From assembly GCF_024323335.1 (NCBI RefSeq), contig NC_066582.1, positions 91,074,944-91,138,943 on the forward strand: 64,000 bases of DNA, written 5' to 3'. The position numbers and the translations under genes are program-made. The notes below the pieces were generated by a model. The model was not told where the DNA came from, did no database searches, and saw nothing but the letters and a program-made list of their open reading frames with translations. The stretch comes from Lathyrus oleraceus. Its lineage: Eukaryota > Streptophyta > Magnoliopsida > Fabales > Fabaceae. Position 1 is the stretch's first letter. Every line of letters begins with the position of its first letter. Below are positions 35,651 through 49,202 of this stretch, piece after piece.

Positions 35651-38600
35651 TTAGGCGAAGTATTTCTTGACTGCATCTGAATTCACAGGACGAGTGAAAT
35701 CCTCCCCATCCATAGTTGTAAGTATCAAAGCACCGCCTGAAAAGGCTCTCTTAACAACATATGGACCTTCAAAATTTGGAGTCCACTTGCCCCTGGAATC
35801 GGGCGCGAAAGACAAGACTTTCTTGAGCACAAGGTCACCTTCTCGGAACACGCGAGGCTTGACCTTCTTATCAAAAGCTTTCTTCATCCTTTGCTGATAT
35901 AACTGACCATGGCACATGGCGGTCAATCTCTTCTCTTCAATCAAATTCAGCTGATCATACTTGGTCTGACACCATTCAGCCTCAGTCAACTTGGCTTCCT
36001 TCAAGACTCTCATTGACGGGATCTCCACCTCTACTGGGAGTACAACTTCCATTCCATAAACAAGAGAGAAAGGGGTTGCCCCTGTTGAAGTGCGGACAGA
36101 TGTACGATATCCATGCAAAGCAAAAGCCAACATTTCATGCCAATCTTTATACGTAACAACCATCTTCTGGATAATTTTCTTGATATTCTTGTTAGCAGCT
36201 TCAACAGCCCCATTCATCTTGGGTCTGTAAGGAGAAGAATTATGATGTGCTATCTTGAACTCACTACATAGTTCTTTCATCATCTTGTTGTTCAAGTTAG
36301 ATCCATTATCAGTAATGATCTTATCTGGCACACCATACCGGCATATGAGTTGATTCTTGATAAACTTCACGACCACCTGCCTGGTCACATTTGCATATGA
36401 CACGGCTTCAACCCACTTGGTGAAGTAATCAATTGCTACGAGAATAAATATGTGTCCGTTAGACGCTTTTGGCTCTATCATGCCAATCATGTCGATTCTC
36501 TACATGGAGAAAGGCCATGGTGATGAAATCACATTTAGAAGTGTCAGAGGAATATGAATCTTATCCGCGTAAATCTGACACTTGTGGCATTTCTTCACAT
36601 ATTTGCAGCAGTCAGACTCCATCGTCAGCCAATAGTAGCCTGCTCTCAACATCTTTCTAGCCATGGCATGCCCATTGGAATGAGTACCAAATGAACCTTC
36701 ATGAACTTCAGTCATCAACAGGTCTGCTTCGTGTCTATCCACGCATCTAAGCAGAACCATGTCAAAATTTCTCTTATAAAGCACATCGCCATTGAGGTAG
36801 AAACTGCCTGACAATCTCCTCAAAGTCTTCCTATCTTTCACAGATGCTCCAGGCGGGTAAATCTGGCTCTGAAGGAAACACTTAATGTCATAATACCATG
36901 GCTTATCATCTTTCACTTCTTCAACTGCAAATACATGAGCTGGTCTATGCAAGCGCATCACTGTGATATTGGGAACTTCATTCCACAATTTAACCAGAAT
37001 CATTGAAGCAAGTGTAGCAATAGCATCTGCCATCCGATTCTCATCTCGAGGAATATGGTGAAGGTCAACCTCAGTAAAGAACGTTGAAATCCTCCTCGCA
37101 TAATCTCTATATGGAATGAGACCAGGCTGATTCGTTTCCCACTCACCCTTAATCTGATTAACAACAAGGGCCGAATCACCATATACGTCAAGATGCTTGA
37201 TCCTGAGGTCAATGCATTCCTCCAATCCCATAATACAGGCCTCATACTCAGCCATATTATTCGTGCATTTGAAAGTTAGCGTTGCTGTAAAAGGAATGTG
37301 TGTGCCCTGAGGAGTAATGATTACTGCCCCAATACCATTTCCATATTGATTTACAGCGCCATCAAACACCATACTCCATCGGGAACCAGGCTCTGGCCCT
37401 TCATCGAGTGTAGGCTCATCACAATCTTTCATTTTCAAGTACAGAATCTCTTCATCCGGGAAGTCATACTGAACTGACTGATAATCCTCATTCGGCTGGT
37501 GTGCCAAGTGGTCAGCCAAGATACTACCTTTGATAGCTTTCTGAGCTCGATACTCAATATCATACTCAGACAATAACATCTGCCAACGGGCAATCCTCCC
37601 AGTTAAAGCAGGCTTCTCAAATATATACTTGATTGGATCCATTCTGGATATCAACCAAGTCGTATGATTTATCATACACTGGCGTAAACGCTTAACAACC
37701 CAAGCCAAAGCACAACATGTTTTCTCAAGCATTGAGTATCGAGACTCACAATCAGTGAACTTCTTACTTAAGTAGTAGATAGCATACTCTTTCTTCCCTG
37801 ATTCATCTTGCTGACCAAGGACACAACCCATTGAATCTTCAAGAACAGTCAGATACAAGATCAATGGTCTCCCTTCCACAGGCGGAGACAGGATCAGAGG
37901 CTTAGACAGATACTCTTTAATACTGTCAAAAGCTTTCTGGCAATCCTCGGTCCAATCGTGACGCTGATCTTTCCGAAGGAGCTTGAATATAGGAGCACAT
38001 GTGGCAGTCATGTGGGATATAAATCTGGAAATATAATTCAAGCGGCCAAGAAAACCTCGGACTTGCTTCTCAGTTTTGGGCGCCGGCATCTCTTGTATTG
38101 CTTTGACCTTGGCAGGATCAACTTCAATACCTCTTTCACTGACAATAAAGCCCAATAACTTGCTGGAACGGACTCCAAATGTACACTTGTTCGGATTCAG
38201 ACGAAGCTTATATTTTCTCAAAACCTGGAAAAGCTTCAACAGGTGCTCTACATGTTCAACTTCCGTTCTTGACTTTGCAATCATGTCATCAACATATACC
38301 TCAATCTCCTTGTGTATCATATCATGAAACAAGGTAGTCATAGCTTGTTGATACGTGGCTCCGGCGTTCTTCAAACCGAAGGGCATCACTCGATAACAGA
38401 ATGTTCCCCAAGGTGTGATGAATGTTGTCTTCTCCATATCCTCGGGTGCCATTTTAATCTGATTATATCTGGAAAATCCATCCATAAATGAGAAGACTTT
38501 GAATTTAGCTGTATTATCTACCAACATATCAATATGTGGTAGAGGGAAATCATCTTTCGGACTAGCTTTATTCAAGTCTCTATAGTCCACACACATCCGA

Positions 38601-39110
38601 ACTTTTCCGTCTTTCTTAGGCACAGGCACAATATTGGCCACCCATTGAGGATATGTAGAAGTCACCAGAAACCCCACATCAATTTGCTTCTGAACTTCCT
38701 CTTTGATCTTCACTGCCATATCAGGATGAGTTCTTCTAAGCTTCTGCTTCACAGGCACGCACTCAGGCTTGAAAGGCAGGAAATGTTGCACAATATCAGT
38801 ATCTAGACCAGGCATGTCTTCATATGACCAGGCGAAGATATCAACATATTCTCGCAGCAATTCAATCAATCCCTTCTTAACAGATTCTTCTAGGAGTGCC
38901 CCAATCTTCACCTCTCGCACGCAATTTTCAGACCCCAAGTTGACTGTTTCCAGATTCTCAAGATGTGGCTGAATGATCTTCTCTTCATGCTCAAGTAGCC
39001 GGGTGATCTCATCAGGAATCTCTTCAACATCATCTTCCTCTGCCTCAAATACAGTGAATTCAAAATTGGGAAATGGTGTTGGATCATTATGTTCAATGGG
39101 TTTGATCAAC
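35651..39110 (-). pseudogene. Ogre B pol: RT, degenerate RNase H, archaeal-type RNase H, integrase
   Basis: Second exon of the gag-pro-pol reading, from the acceptor at 39110 to the stop at 35651. RT: WVANIVPVPKKDGKVRM, MPFGLKNAGATYQ and an intact YVDDMIAKS box (about 38290), though FSGYNQ reads FSRYNQ. The first RNase H (about 37850-37500) lacks its leading Asp (LYLTVLEDSMG), as usual for Tat elements. The second RNase H keeps FDGAVN, NNMAEYEA, YGDSAL and ENRMADA. Integrase: KKCHKCQ zinc site, then the catalytic core. A single in-frame TAG at 36500-36502, with the next codon changed from Gly to Arg, breaks integrase at its first catalytic Asp region; both are G-to-A changes against Ogre A. 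The rest (TDNGSN, GAVEAANK) to the C-terminus is open. Confidence 0.9.
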
Positions 39111-39377
39111 CTGCATAATGATTTTGAATATGAAAAGCTTTTAGAAAACAAATAAGGCAAATCATTATGCAGATGAAAAGATTGATTTTATTTTATTTTT
39201 TAGGGTTTTATGTGATCACCAATTTCATGCAAAAAGCGAAAAGGGAAAATAATTTGGAAAAACAAACGTTTAACATGAATTTATTGAATGAAAATATTAT
39301 TGTATTTATGTTGCCAATAATGTCATCACTCCTCCTTTTGGCATGGGAGAAGGGTTTTTAAACAAAGTGATCATTAC
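39111..39377 (-). other. Ogre B intron between protease and RT exons (267 bp)
   Basis: Minus-strand donor GTAATG right after the protease exon and acceptor ATTATGCAG before GTTGATC. Removing it joins the two reading frames (codon split after two bases). The same-sized intron is in Ogre A at 53648-53917. A spliced intron between gag-pro and pol is a known Ogre trait. Confidence 0.8.
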
Positions 39378-42300
39378 GTTGACTTGTGGATAACTGTAGG
39401 AATATCCACAACGACCCAATTGTTGCAGATCCCTCCAGGGATGATGAAATTGCCAGAATCTTCTGCATCCTCTTCCAAGACAGCAGCAGCTTCTTCATCC
39501 TGACTAGTGTGGATGAACCGTCCACTCTTGAACAACCCTTTCTCATTGAAAACCCCAGAGGAAAAGCCTATGCCAGCCCGGGACTTATGGTCTTCTAGCT
39601 CAATCATTTTTCCTAGACCAGCAATTGCACCACACTCAATGGCCAACTTCGCATCTTTGTAGGAAGTAAATGAAAGAGTTCTCTTCTCAACAGGCTCAGC
39701 TATAGGTAAAGCTTGGAAAGGAGTTCCAACTTCATCCTCAGCATTTATATATGAGAAGGAAGACAAGTGGCTAACCAGGAGAGCCTTTTCTCCCCCTACC
39801 ACTACCAGTTTCTTATTCTTCACAAATTTCAGCTTCTGGTGTAGGGTGGATGTCACAGCGCCTGCCTCATGAATCCATGGTCTTCCTAAGAGACAGCTGT
39901 ACGATGGGTGAATATCCATGACCTGGAAGGTAATTTGGAAATCACTCGGTCCAATTTTGACTGGGAGATCAACTTCCCCAATCATAGTTTTACACGACCC
40001 ATCGAAGGCCTTCACAACTACTCCACTCTGCCTCATGGGAGACCCTTGATATGATAGTCTCGAGAGAGTGGACTTCGGAAATACATTCAGGGATGACCCA
40101 GTGTCCACCAACACATTGGACATGGCGTCATCTTTACAGTTCATGGAGATGTGTAATGCCAAGTTGTGGTCTCTTCCCTCCTCAGGGAGATCAGAGTCAC
40201 AGAAACTCAAATCGTTACAAGCAGTGATGTTTGCAACAATACTATCGAATTTCTCTATTGTGACATTATGGTCTACATATGCCACATCCAAAACTTTCTG
40301 CAGAGCCTCTCTATGTGGTTCTGAATTAAATAGCAATGATAACACAAATATTTTGGATGGTGTTTGTAGAAGCTGGTCTACAACATTGTACTCGCTCCTT
40401 TTGATGAGTCTCAGCATCTCATCACAGTTTTCTTTCTCATTGCCACTAGGGCCAACAGAAGTAGGAGTTCTCAGTACAGAGGAGGGTTTAACAACAAGTG
40501 CCGGATTCGAAGGATTTACCGCATTCCCAATCGGGCGTTCAACAAAATCAGCATTAGCTTGAGGCTTGGGAGGTGCGGAAAACACACGACCGCTGCGGGT
40601 GAAACCACTAACATCAGCGATATTAACAACAGAGGAGGATGGTAAAGACACTTCTATCTTCTACAGCAACAACGTTGTAACGAAAGGGAATTGCTTTTTC
40701 AGATGAGTATGGCACTGGATCGGCAGGCTTAATGATAAGAACAAGAGAAACCTTCTGCTTGCTACCATCATACTTAATGGTAACAGGCTCGGGCATCCGG
40801 AACACCAGGGAAATTACATTGACCTCTGGCTCGTCTTCGTCAACATTCCTATTCTGAAGAATTTCAATGACCCCTTCGTCCAGAATTTCCTGAAGATCCT
40901 TGCGCACCTGGCGACAACCCAATCGGTTAACAGGGCATATTAGGCATCTATCATGATCGTGCTCATAGTGACTGTAATCACATAGTAAACGATGCATCTC
41001 AACCAAAGACTGTCGAATATGACTGACATATTTGACCTTGTACTTGCCAGGGCAGCCTTGGACCATGTTAACAGATTTCCCATGCTCGGGCAATGGGTTC
41101 TTCTTTACGTTAGGACCTACGTCCTCGAAACACAGAATGCCACACCTCACAAGGTCTTGAACCTTGGTCTTCAAAGGATAGCAATTCTCCACGTCGTGGC
41201 TGGGAGCACCAGAATGATAAACACAATGCAATTCGGGCTTATTCCACCACTGGGGGTTAGCAGGTATGGCCGGTGGGTCTCTCGGAGTAATCAGCTTCCT
41301 CTCTATCAAAGAGGGATATAATTCTGCGTACGTCATCGGAATAGGATCAAAGGTGACCCTTTTCCTCTCGTAACTCGTACTGGTTTGATTACCGTTTCGA
41401 GGCTGGTATGTCTGTTGTTGCGGACGGTGCTGTTGTTGTTGATATTGCTGAGGTGGTTGCTGATTGTTGCTATGTTGGTGATACTGTTGATTGTCTCATA
41501 AAATAGGTGCTATATGAGCCACCTGGTGCTGGTTACCGGCGGGACGCACGGTCTTCCTCCTCACAGAGGGTCTTCTCGATTTCATATGGGAGGTCACAAC
41601 ATGTGCCTCTCCATCTTTCTTCTTCGCAAACGCCCGATAACGTTTGGCAGAAGAGCCTTCTTCTCTGGTTAGACGTCCTTCTCTAACCCCTTCTTCTAGA
41701 CGCATCCCCATATTCACCATCTCGGTGAAGTCAGAAGGAGCGCTAGCAATCATCCGCTCATAATAGAATGAACTCAAGGTCTTCAAAAAGATCTTGGTCA
41801 TTTCCTTCTCTTCTAGCGGAGGCACGATCTGTGCTGCCACCTCTCGCCCACTCTTGGCATATTCTTTGAATGTTTCTTTGTCCTTCTGGGACATGGCCCT
41901 CAATTGATCCCTATCGGGAGCCATATCCACGTTGTACTTGTATTGCTTGACGAAGGCCTCGCCAAGGTCGTTGAAGGATCGGATGTTCGCACTGTTTAAC
42001 CCCATGTACCATCTCAGGGCGGCACCGGAAAAACTGTCCTGAAAGTAGTGGATGAGCAATTTGTCATTATCAGTCTGAGTGGACATCTTCCTGGCAAACA
42101 TGACCAGGTGGCTGAGAGGACAAGTATTTCCTTTGTATTTTTCAAAGTCGGGGACCTTGAATTTCACAGGAATCTTTACGTTGGGAACTAAGCAGAGATC
42201 GGCAACAGACTTGCCAAAAAGATCATTTCCTCTAAGAGTCTTCAATTCCTTGCGAAGCTCAAGAAATTGATCGTTCATAGCGTCCATCTTCTCATAGACA

Positions 42301-42812
42301 TCTGGGCCCTCAGATGGCTCCGAATGATAGACGGTGTCGTCTACCATAGGCATGGTATGCACGACAGGAGGAGAAACGGCAAGGACCGGGCTAGATGTCG
42401 GCATAGAAGCAAAAGTGGGAGCATGACCCTCAGGCACAAAATTAGGAGGCATCCCCCACGGAAACCCGGTTGGTATGGCTGTAGGAGCAAAGTGTGCACT
42501 GGCTGCAAGCACAATTGAGGAGACAATCTCTGAGATAACTGTCCTCTAGGGAGGAGTTGAAGGCGTCGGAGAAGACTGGCTCTGGGCAGCCAAGAATGAT
42601 TCCATCAAAGCGCTCAGTCTGGCCACTTTCTGTTTGAGTTCACGGTTCTCTTGCTCTAGTTGATCCATCAGTCTTGCAGAGTTGGCTCTAGTGTAGTACC
42701 GGTGAGTCAGCTTGTCTTCAAAATAAATGAAGAGCACAGAGTTAGACCACAGGACAACAGACCGGAAACAAAACCTGCTTATGCACATAATGCATGCAAT
42801 TCTTGTGCACAT
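39378..42812 (-). pseudogene. Ogre B gag-pro
   Basis: Gag begins somewhere upstream of FEDKLTHRYYTRAN (about 42730); the exact start is uncertain. A coiled coil (LMDQLEQENRELKQKV) precedes the Gag domain at about 42270-41690 (VPDFEKYKGNTCPLSHL, WYMGL, FVKQYKYN). A Q-rich linker at about 41395-41490 is followed by a CX3H...HX4C motif (CVYHSGAPSHDVENC). The aspartic protease core is intact (VLVDTGSSLNVFPK, about 40125). Lesions: TAG 42546-42548, TGA 41496-41498, and a frameshift near 40655. The exon ends at 39378 at a splice donor, and reading continues into pol. Confidence 0.85.
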
Positions 42813-42980
42813 GATTTGTTTTCATATTTCAAAGGAACTCTAGGGTTTTATTTGCAAATTTTCGAAACATTATCTATTTATCATATATGGAAATATCTGA
42901 TCAAATAATATCAGGAGAAGGAAGTACAGCGTTTGTCAATCATATACAAGAGAAAAGGAAAATAATCATCCTATGGATCC

Positions 42981-44424
42981 CTAGAAACAATCATCTAATG
43001 CTCGAGACACAGGAAGATAGGATGCACGAAGCCTCTTCACCTCCCTCTCGTAGGCTGCCTCCATATCTGCTTTTCCTTTGGCGAGTCGATCGTACTTCCT
43101 CCTCCAAAACCCGGAAGACTGAGGAAGTATAGAAGTCCACGCATCATTAGGATCATCAATAACTTGATGCTCGAGGAACTCAATCAAAGCATCCTTCTCC
43201 TTAATCTGCTGAAGCAACTCTTCACGTTCGCGGATCCAAGCACATGAACAGTCTTCGTCTCTCAACTCCTCTACTCCTTGATTAGGGAGGGTTGAAGGCC
43301 CAGCCATAACCAAAGGTGTAGGTCTCGGATATTCGTAAGGCATGAGATACTCAGACGCTCTCTTCCTTACCCAAGCAGTGTAAGGCTCCAAAGCGATGCA
43401 ATTCTTAGGACCCAACTCCTTCCTTCTTTTCTTATGAATCTTGCGCCAAGCGCAGACCATCCTAGCTTTCAAGCCTTGGGGATCTTTACCCTCCTGAAAG
43501 AACACACCCTCTAACAAAATGTTATTAGCTTTATCCTTTAGGGGGAACCCAAGCTGACGACGTGCCAAAACAGGGTTGTAGTTAATCCCACCACATGTAC
43601 CAAGAAAAGGTACATTGGAGAATTCACCAGAAGAGTCGATAATCTGCACACCATCATACACACGGTTATACCAAGAGATATCATCATTAGTGAGAGACAT
43701 AAGTCTCATGGACCACCGTAGACATCCTTTGTTCTCCTTGAAAGCGACCGTCTGAGGTAAGTGAGAAATAAACCACTTATACAACAGAGGCAAACAGCAC
43801 ACAATGGCGCCACCACCCTTTGCATTCCTCATATGCAAAGAGAAATAAGTATCACCCAACAGAGTCAGAACGGGATTAAGAGTAGAAAAGATCCTAATAG
43901 CGTTCAGATCCACAAACTTGTCGATGTTGGGGAACAATGCCAATCCATAGATGAGAAGTACAAATATGGCTTCAAAGACATCCTCACTCATAGCCTTCCC
44001 ATAGATAGTAGCTTGAGCAATGAGGAACTCAGAAGGGAGACCATGAATTCCACCTTTGGTAGTCATATGAGCACCAACCAGGGATTCATCTATGTGCAAC
44101 ATGTCAGCTATCTCTTGAGAAGTAGGAATACTCTCCAAGCCACTGAATGGCAACTGATCCGGGATAGGTATACCCAGCATACTCCTCAAGGGTATGCAAA
44201 AGCTGAAAGTCCGGAAACGTGAAGCAACGATACAAGGGATCATAAAACTGTACCAATACACTCATCAATCCTTCGTCCACCTGAGTAGTCAGAAGAGGAA
44301 GAAGCTTCCCAAAACGAGCTTTGAAACCCAAGGGATCTAGTACATAGGATGTCAGATTCCTTAACTCTTTCAAATTTGGTTGTCAGAAACTGTACTTCTT
44401 CGTATTCCTTCTTTGTCTTTCCAT
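42981..44424 (-). pseudogene. Ogre B ORF1 (extra 5' ORF of Ogre elements, unknown function)
   Basis: ATG at 44424 (MERQRRNTKK...) agrees with the Ogre A copy at 58922. The conserved core has FSGLESIPTSQEIADML, FEAIFVLLIYGLALFPN and GGCRWS-like segments, then ELGPKNCIALEPYTAWV and a C-terminal coiled coil (REREELLQQIKEKDALIEFLEHQ). It looks like the uncharacterised DUF7745-type family (from memory). Lesions: TGA at 44383-44385 (Arg codon in A) and an 8-bp deletion near 44173-44180, where A reads EEYAYLVGI. Ogre ORF1 has no established role. Confidence 0.8.
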
Positions 44425-45339
44425 GTCTGAAACTTTTGCAAATAAACCCCCTTATGTTCCTTGAAAATTTCCTTTATTATGGATGATATGGATGCAAATG
44501 GGTGCATGGATGCATGAATGCAACAATCACACTCAAGGATCAAGCAAAGCACACCAAACAAAGGTCTTGGGATGGATCATATTATCCTTAATATCAATCA
44601 TCCATTTTGGTGGATTATGGTTTACACCTTATCTACACCCAAGTTCCATTGATATTAAGGATATATGAACGGATCAACCATGAATCAAGGGTTTGTTGCA
44701 AGTCACGAGCATGGAGTTTAGGTTAAGAACCACCCAAAGGGAGTGTACTAGGGTTTTAACCTGCCAAACATGTTCTACAAGAGGTTCCCATAGTCATCAT
44801 CCCATCTTTTGGATATTATCGGAGAAATGACTACTCGTATTCCAAAAATATTCTCAAGAGAGACTCTTATGAGTGTAGTATCGCGTAACAATCCTATCAA
44901 ATCTTACACTTGAACGACTTTCGCACTACATCCTAAGAATAGGCCAAGAGGGGCTTGGTAAACTAAGGTCCTTGGCTTCTAAGGTCTATATTGGAAGGAA
45001 TAATGTCTAACCACAACTTACTCGTGTGACATTATTGATCCCAACATGACCTCCACCAAGTGAATGGTCTTGCAAGTCAACTTGCTAAAGAATAACTCCA
45101 CACAAGTCAACAAGACTATGCCATTCTCCTATCCTAAGTGCACTCGAGTTCGGGTATAGAACTCATCTCACAAAGATCACCAAGCATACAAGGAATTAAT
45201 ATTCAAGCAATTCAATCATTACATACAATACAGTAATCCCAAATTGCACAAAAAATATGTCACAAAATAATACAATACAACAAGCATGAAAAGTTGGCAA
45301 AACCCACTAGGCAACTCCCTAGCAGAGTCGCCACTTTTC
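44425..45339 (-). other. Ogre B leader with tRNA primer binding site (45316-45333)
   Basis: On the minus strand TGGCGACTCTGCTAGGGA at 45333-45316 lies 6 nt inside the 5' LTR. Its complement ends GAGTCGCCA, a tRNA 3' end; Ogre is known to use tRNA-Arg, which fits. The rest of the 0.9-kb leader has no ORF I would support. Confidence 0.75.
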
Positions 45340-48300
45340 TGTAGCGGGGTATTCGTTACCATTAGAGATATTGACTAAATCCAAGGTAAGCCATACAAGT
45401 CGAGTCGCCACCGCACTTCTATTTATCCAAAGGAATGGTTAGAAAGCGAACAAAAACCTAATAGTTTTAACAAAACTAGTAAAAGAAACAGAGATTTGGG
45501 TAAGGGGGTTGGTTATGCAATGGGAAGGTGTTAGGCACCCAAAACATCCTAGGTACTCCTAGGGAGCCCTTTTCATACTTGTGAAGGTTGTTGTCTTGTG
45601 AAAATTTTGTTTGTGCAAACATGATTGGAGAGATGAGAGGGGAACGTACAAGTTATTTACATTTTTGTTTGGATGGATAAACCCATTGCCTACGTACCAT
45701 CTTATAAAAAGATTAGGATCAAAACCTCGTAGTTCGGGGTAAAAATCTCAAAATGAGTTGGTGAATTGAGGGATCCAAAAGCCTTAAGGTTTTTTGTTAT
45801 CCAAGGGAGAAAACTCAACCAAACCACAAATCCACCATGTGAGGATAGCTTCAACATGCTAGTGAGGGGTTAACCCTATAATAAGCATGGAAGACTCATT
45901 GTCCATCACTAAGGATATAGGTGAGTATTACATCTACCACCAAGATAACTCAAACCTAATAGCTAAAGGTTATGAAAGATTTTGATTAAGAAGTGGCCAT
46001 TGGAACCACAATAGTCATTTGAATAAGTTATATTTACCAATTAGGAGTATATATAAAAATGGTCAAAGTTGACTTAAGGGTTCAATTCAAAATAAGTGTT
46101 GTAAAAAAGAAAGTTTGAAAATCATAAGCATAAGGCTTAGGTTTCGAATGTTTGAAAACAATAGTTAAATGTTTGCACAAAAAGTTTTGGCTTGGGTTAG
46201 AGTGGAGAGATGAAGATGAAGGGCTAAGTCCTAAGCAAAACAAAAAAAAATGAGGGAAAAGAAATCAAAACCACACTAGGAGTTCCTCTCTTGAGATCAT
46301 TTTGATGATCCAAGTAGCTCCCATCCTTTGGAATAAGCAACCACAAAGTATAAGCAATCAAACAAGTCTCAAAAGAGATCCTCAAGGTGCCTTGTATCTT
46401 CCAATAGATGAACATGGCAATAGTCCTCCAATTAAGCTCAAATGGGAACTCCTAGCACAAAAGCACACACATCAAAAGTTCCATGAAGTAAAATAAGAAT
46501 GGACAAGAGTGAGTTTAGAGATTTGGGCCTTTCAATCCATCTTCATCATTATGGTCCTTTTACTTCAATTTTGCATAAGGAAAGTCCTAGAATCTAAGTT
46601 CAATTCTCCATTCTTTGCATACGGAAAGTCCTAGAAACTAAGTCCATTTCTTTGCATTTGGTTCACCACAATCAAAAACAAAAACACAAGCAAAATAATA
46701 TATACACAATTATGTGCTCAAGTGAGCAAAAGGCAAATGGCATTAACATAAACATGTGCTCAAGTGAGCAAAGAGAAAAGCAAATGAATAATATGTGCAA
46801 GAATAGTAAATTGCATGAAAGTAAATTGTATAAAGTAACTTGCATAAAGTAAATGTTGATTGTCAATAGTTAGTGTTAGTAGTTAGTGTGCCATAAGGCA
46901 AATTTAGCGCTATGTTAAGCAATCGTAATTGGACTTATGTAGAAGTCACAACTATCTGAGGCCGGTCAATAATAATGTAGGCAACAAGCACAAGTTAGGA
47001 GTCTTGATTAGTGAACCAAGTCCCAACAACTTGCCATGCAAAAAAGAAAATGAGAATTGATCTTGTATTGGTTTAAGCCTTTTGCATGATTTAAAAGACA
47101 ACCTATCCTTAATGCAAAGCCATTCACTTGATCAATTGATCAAGATGAATTAGATTTGAATCAAGGAAGGTTAAATCTCCCTAATCAATGCTAACTTATC
47201 AACCTTCAACTCATTGATCAAAAAGAAAAGAAGAAGAAGAAGAAGGAGATGAATAAGAGAAATGGAAATGACAAAATTAAAGTGCATTAATTGAAATACA
47301 ATGTACCAATCCTCATATGTTGACCAATAACATTGAAAGTCAAGGTCAAACAACAAAAAACAGAAGTGAGATGAAGATTGGAAGTCAAGAAATGAATAAA
47401 CTATTTTTGGCATTTTTTAATATTAAAATAAACTGGAATTAAAATATTAAAGAAAGGTCAAACTTCAAAATCACTTCAAATCAACCTTGAAAAGTCCAAG
47501 TGATTTATCCTAAGTTCAACAAGGTCAAACAAAGTTTGACAAAAAAGTTTAGCATTTTTAAAAGTCAGAAACTATTTTTAATCAATTAAAAATGAATAAA
47601 AATAACCTAATTGAACTAAAATCTCAAATAAATCTCAAATCAATTCAAAAATTGATGAGAATATTTTTCATAGATCCATCATCATTCAAATAGGTCAGGA
47701 AAATATTTTTGTATTTTTTGAATATCAAAAACTATTTAAAATGAATTAAAAATAACCAGAAAAGAGAAAATTCACAAAAAATATCAAATGACAAAATAAA
47801 AAATATTAAAAATCAGAAATAGAAACTAGAATTTATTTGGGAAATAATGCAATTGGTCCCATATTTTTTGGATAAAAAATGAAAGAGATATTAAATTTTG
47901 AAAATGATTGGCATTAAAGAAAATAAAAGGAAAATAAAACAGAAAATAGAAATTAGAAAAAAGCGTGGACCGTCTGATCTAAGCTCATTAATTGAGCTGG
48001 CAAATCAAGAGGCCACGAAGCGCGCGCCTACCATGGATCCAAGTCAATGCGTGCACATGAGAAAGAATTAAAAGTCATAACAAGCAAGGGACGAGATTAA
48101 ATCTGGAGATTAGATCACACGGTCCAGATTTAAACTGGAGAGGGTGAAGCTACCGGAGCCACCGTATTCTCCGGTGAGCTACAGAATTCCGGCCAAATTG
48201 CAGAAATTAAAACCTCAACCAAATCGTGCGATCTATACATCAATAGAAAGCTGGGATGATGTACATCATCCCTGTACCATCCTTTTTCCCTCTAGATCTC

Positions 48301-49202
48301 CATGGTGTGAGAAATCAGAGATGGAAAAATCTGGTGTACAATGTATTGGAATGGCAGATGGTTTTCCATGCTTGAAAATCATATAAAATGAATGAGTTAT
48401 GTCCTTGGCAAGTTGACCCAAAATTAGGGTTTCAGTCAAAATGACCTATAATGTATTGGAATGGTAGATGGTTTTCCATGCTTCAAATCAAAATTTGAGG
48501 AACATGAAAGTTGTTCATATTATCCTTAAAAACAATTTTGCTTTTGGAACCATTTCCATTTGACCAACACATAAAAGGTTAGGTATCAGTGTATTTCAAA
48601 ATAGTCAGATGAATTGACTGATCAACTTCTCAAGTCCATGACTCATATCTTGATGAATTGATGATTGAGGACACTCAAATAAGTTCAAATATACATGAAT
48701 TGATAAATTAAAGAACTTCCCTTGATTGTATTTGACCATGGGTTGAGGTTGCTTTATGAGCAAGGCATTGTGGTGCACAGATGGATTAGGGTTTCTTTGA
48801 AGAACAAGGCCTCAAACCCTTTGACTTGCTTTGATCAAAATGATGAATTGAGATGCTAGGGAGGCATATTTGATGGATGAGAGGCTTGGGAACCATTACC
48901 ATGCTTGCTTTCACCTCCTCTTGACCATGTCTTTGTATTAAGGATCTCCTAGAAGCTTTTAACCTTGTGATTGCTCAAGCTACAAACAAAAGATGTTAGT
49001 GACATATTTTTGTGCTTTTGGTTAGTAAATAAAATGATAAAAGCAATGATATACAATTCAAGCATGCTTGGTGATTTCAAACCACTCACAAGAGATCCCA
49101 CCCAAAGGCAAAGGGAACCAAGATGCTAATGATCCTTGAGGCTATGCAAATGAAATGTTATGATGCCATGAGGGATCTTAGGGAAAAAATTGGGGTCTTA
49201 CA
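45340..49202 (-). repeat. Ogre B 5' LTR (3.86 kb, internally deleted)
   Basis: Ends TGTAGCGGGGTATTCG and GGGGTCTTACA. Collinear with 17171-27431 apart from the CACTA insertion there and a deletion at 48338-48373 here. It supplies the empty site for the CACTA at about 46662-46668. Confidence 0.92.
48338..48373. other. Deletion scar with templated filler in Ogre B 5' LTR
   Basis: After CTGGTGT the sequence continues with ATGTATTGGAATGGCAGATG... (48341-48373), a 33-bp copy of 48451-48483 with one mismatch, then resumes at the equivalent of about 26603. About 1.07 kb present in the 3' LTR (25535-26602) is missing, including the TATA box. Confidence 0.8.

Larger units (their letters stand above)
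17171..49202 (-). mobile_element. Ogre B: well-preserved minus-strand Ogre retrotransposon carrying later insertions
   Basis: Reading the minus strand: 5' LTR (49202-45340), tRNA primer site (45333-45316), leader, ORF1 (from 44424), gag-pro, a 267-bp intron, pol ending 35651, 3' UTR, polypurine tract (27448-27432), 3' LTR (27431-17171). LTR ends are TGTAAGACCCC and CGCTACA. The LTRs share about 98% identity over the first 1.3 kb compared, so B is younger than A. Coding damage is light: one stop in pol, two stops and one frameshift in gag-pro, one stop and one 8-bp deletion in ORF1. It carries a CACTA element in its 3' LTR and a solo LTR in its 3' UTR. Confidence 0.9.

Noticed and set aside
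41395..41490. Possible CAA/CAG trinucleotide repeat disease-type tract
   Set aside because: It is an imperfect Gln-rich linker in gag, not a pure repeat.
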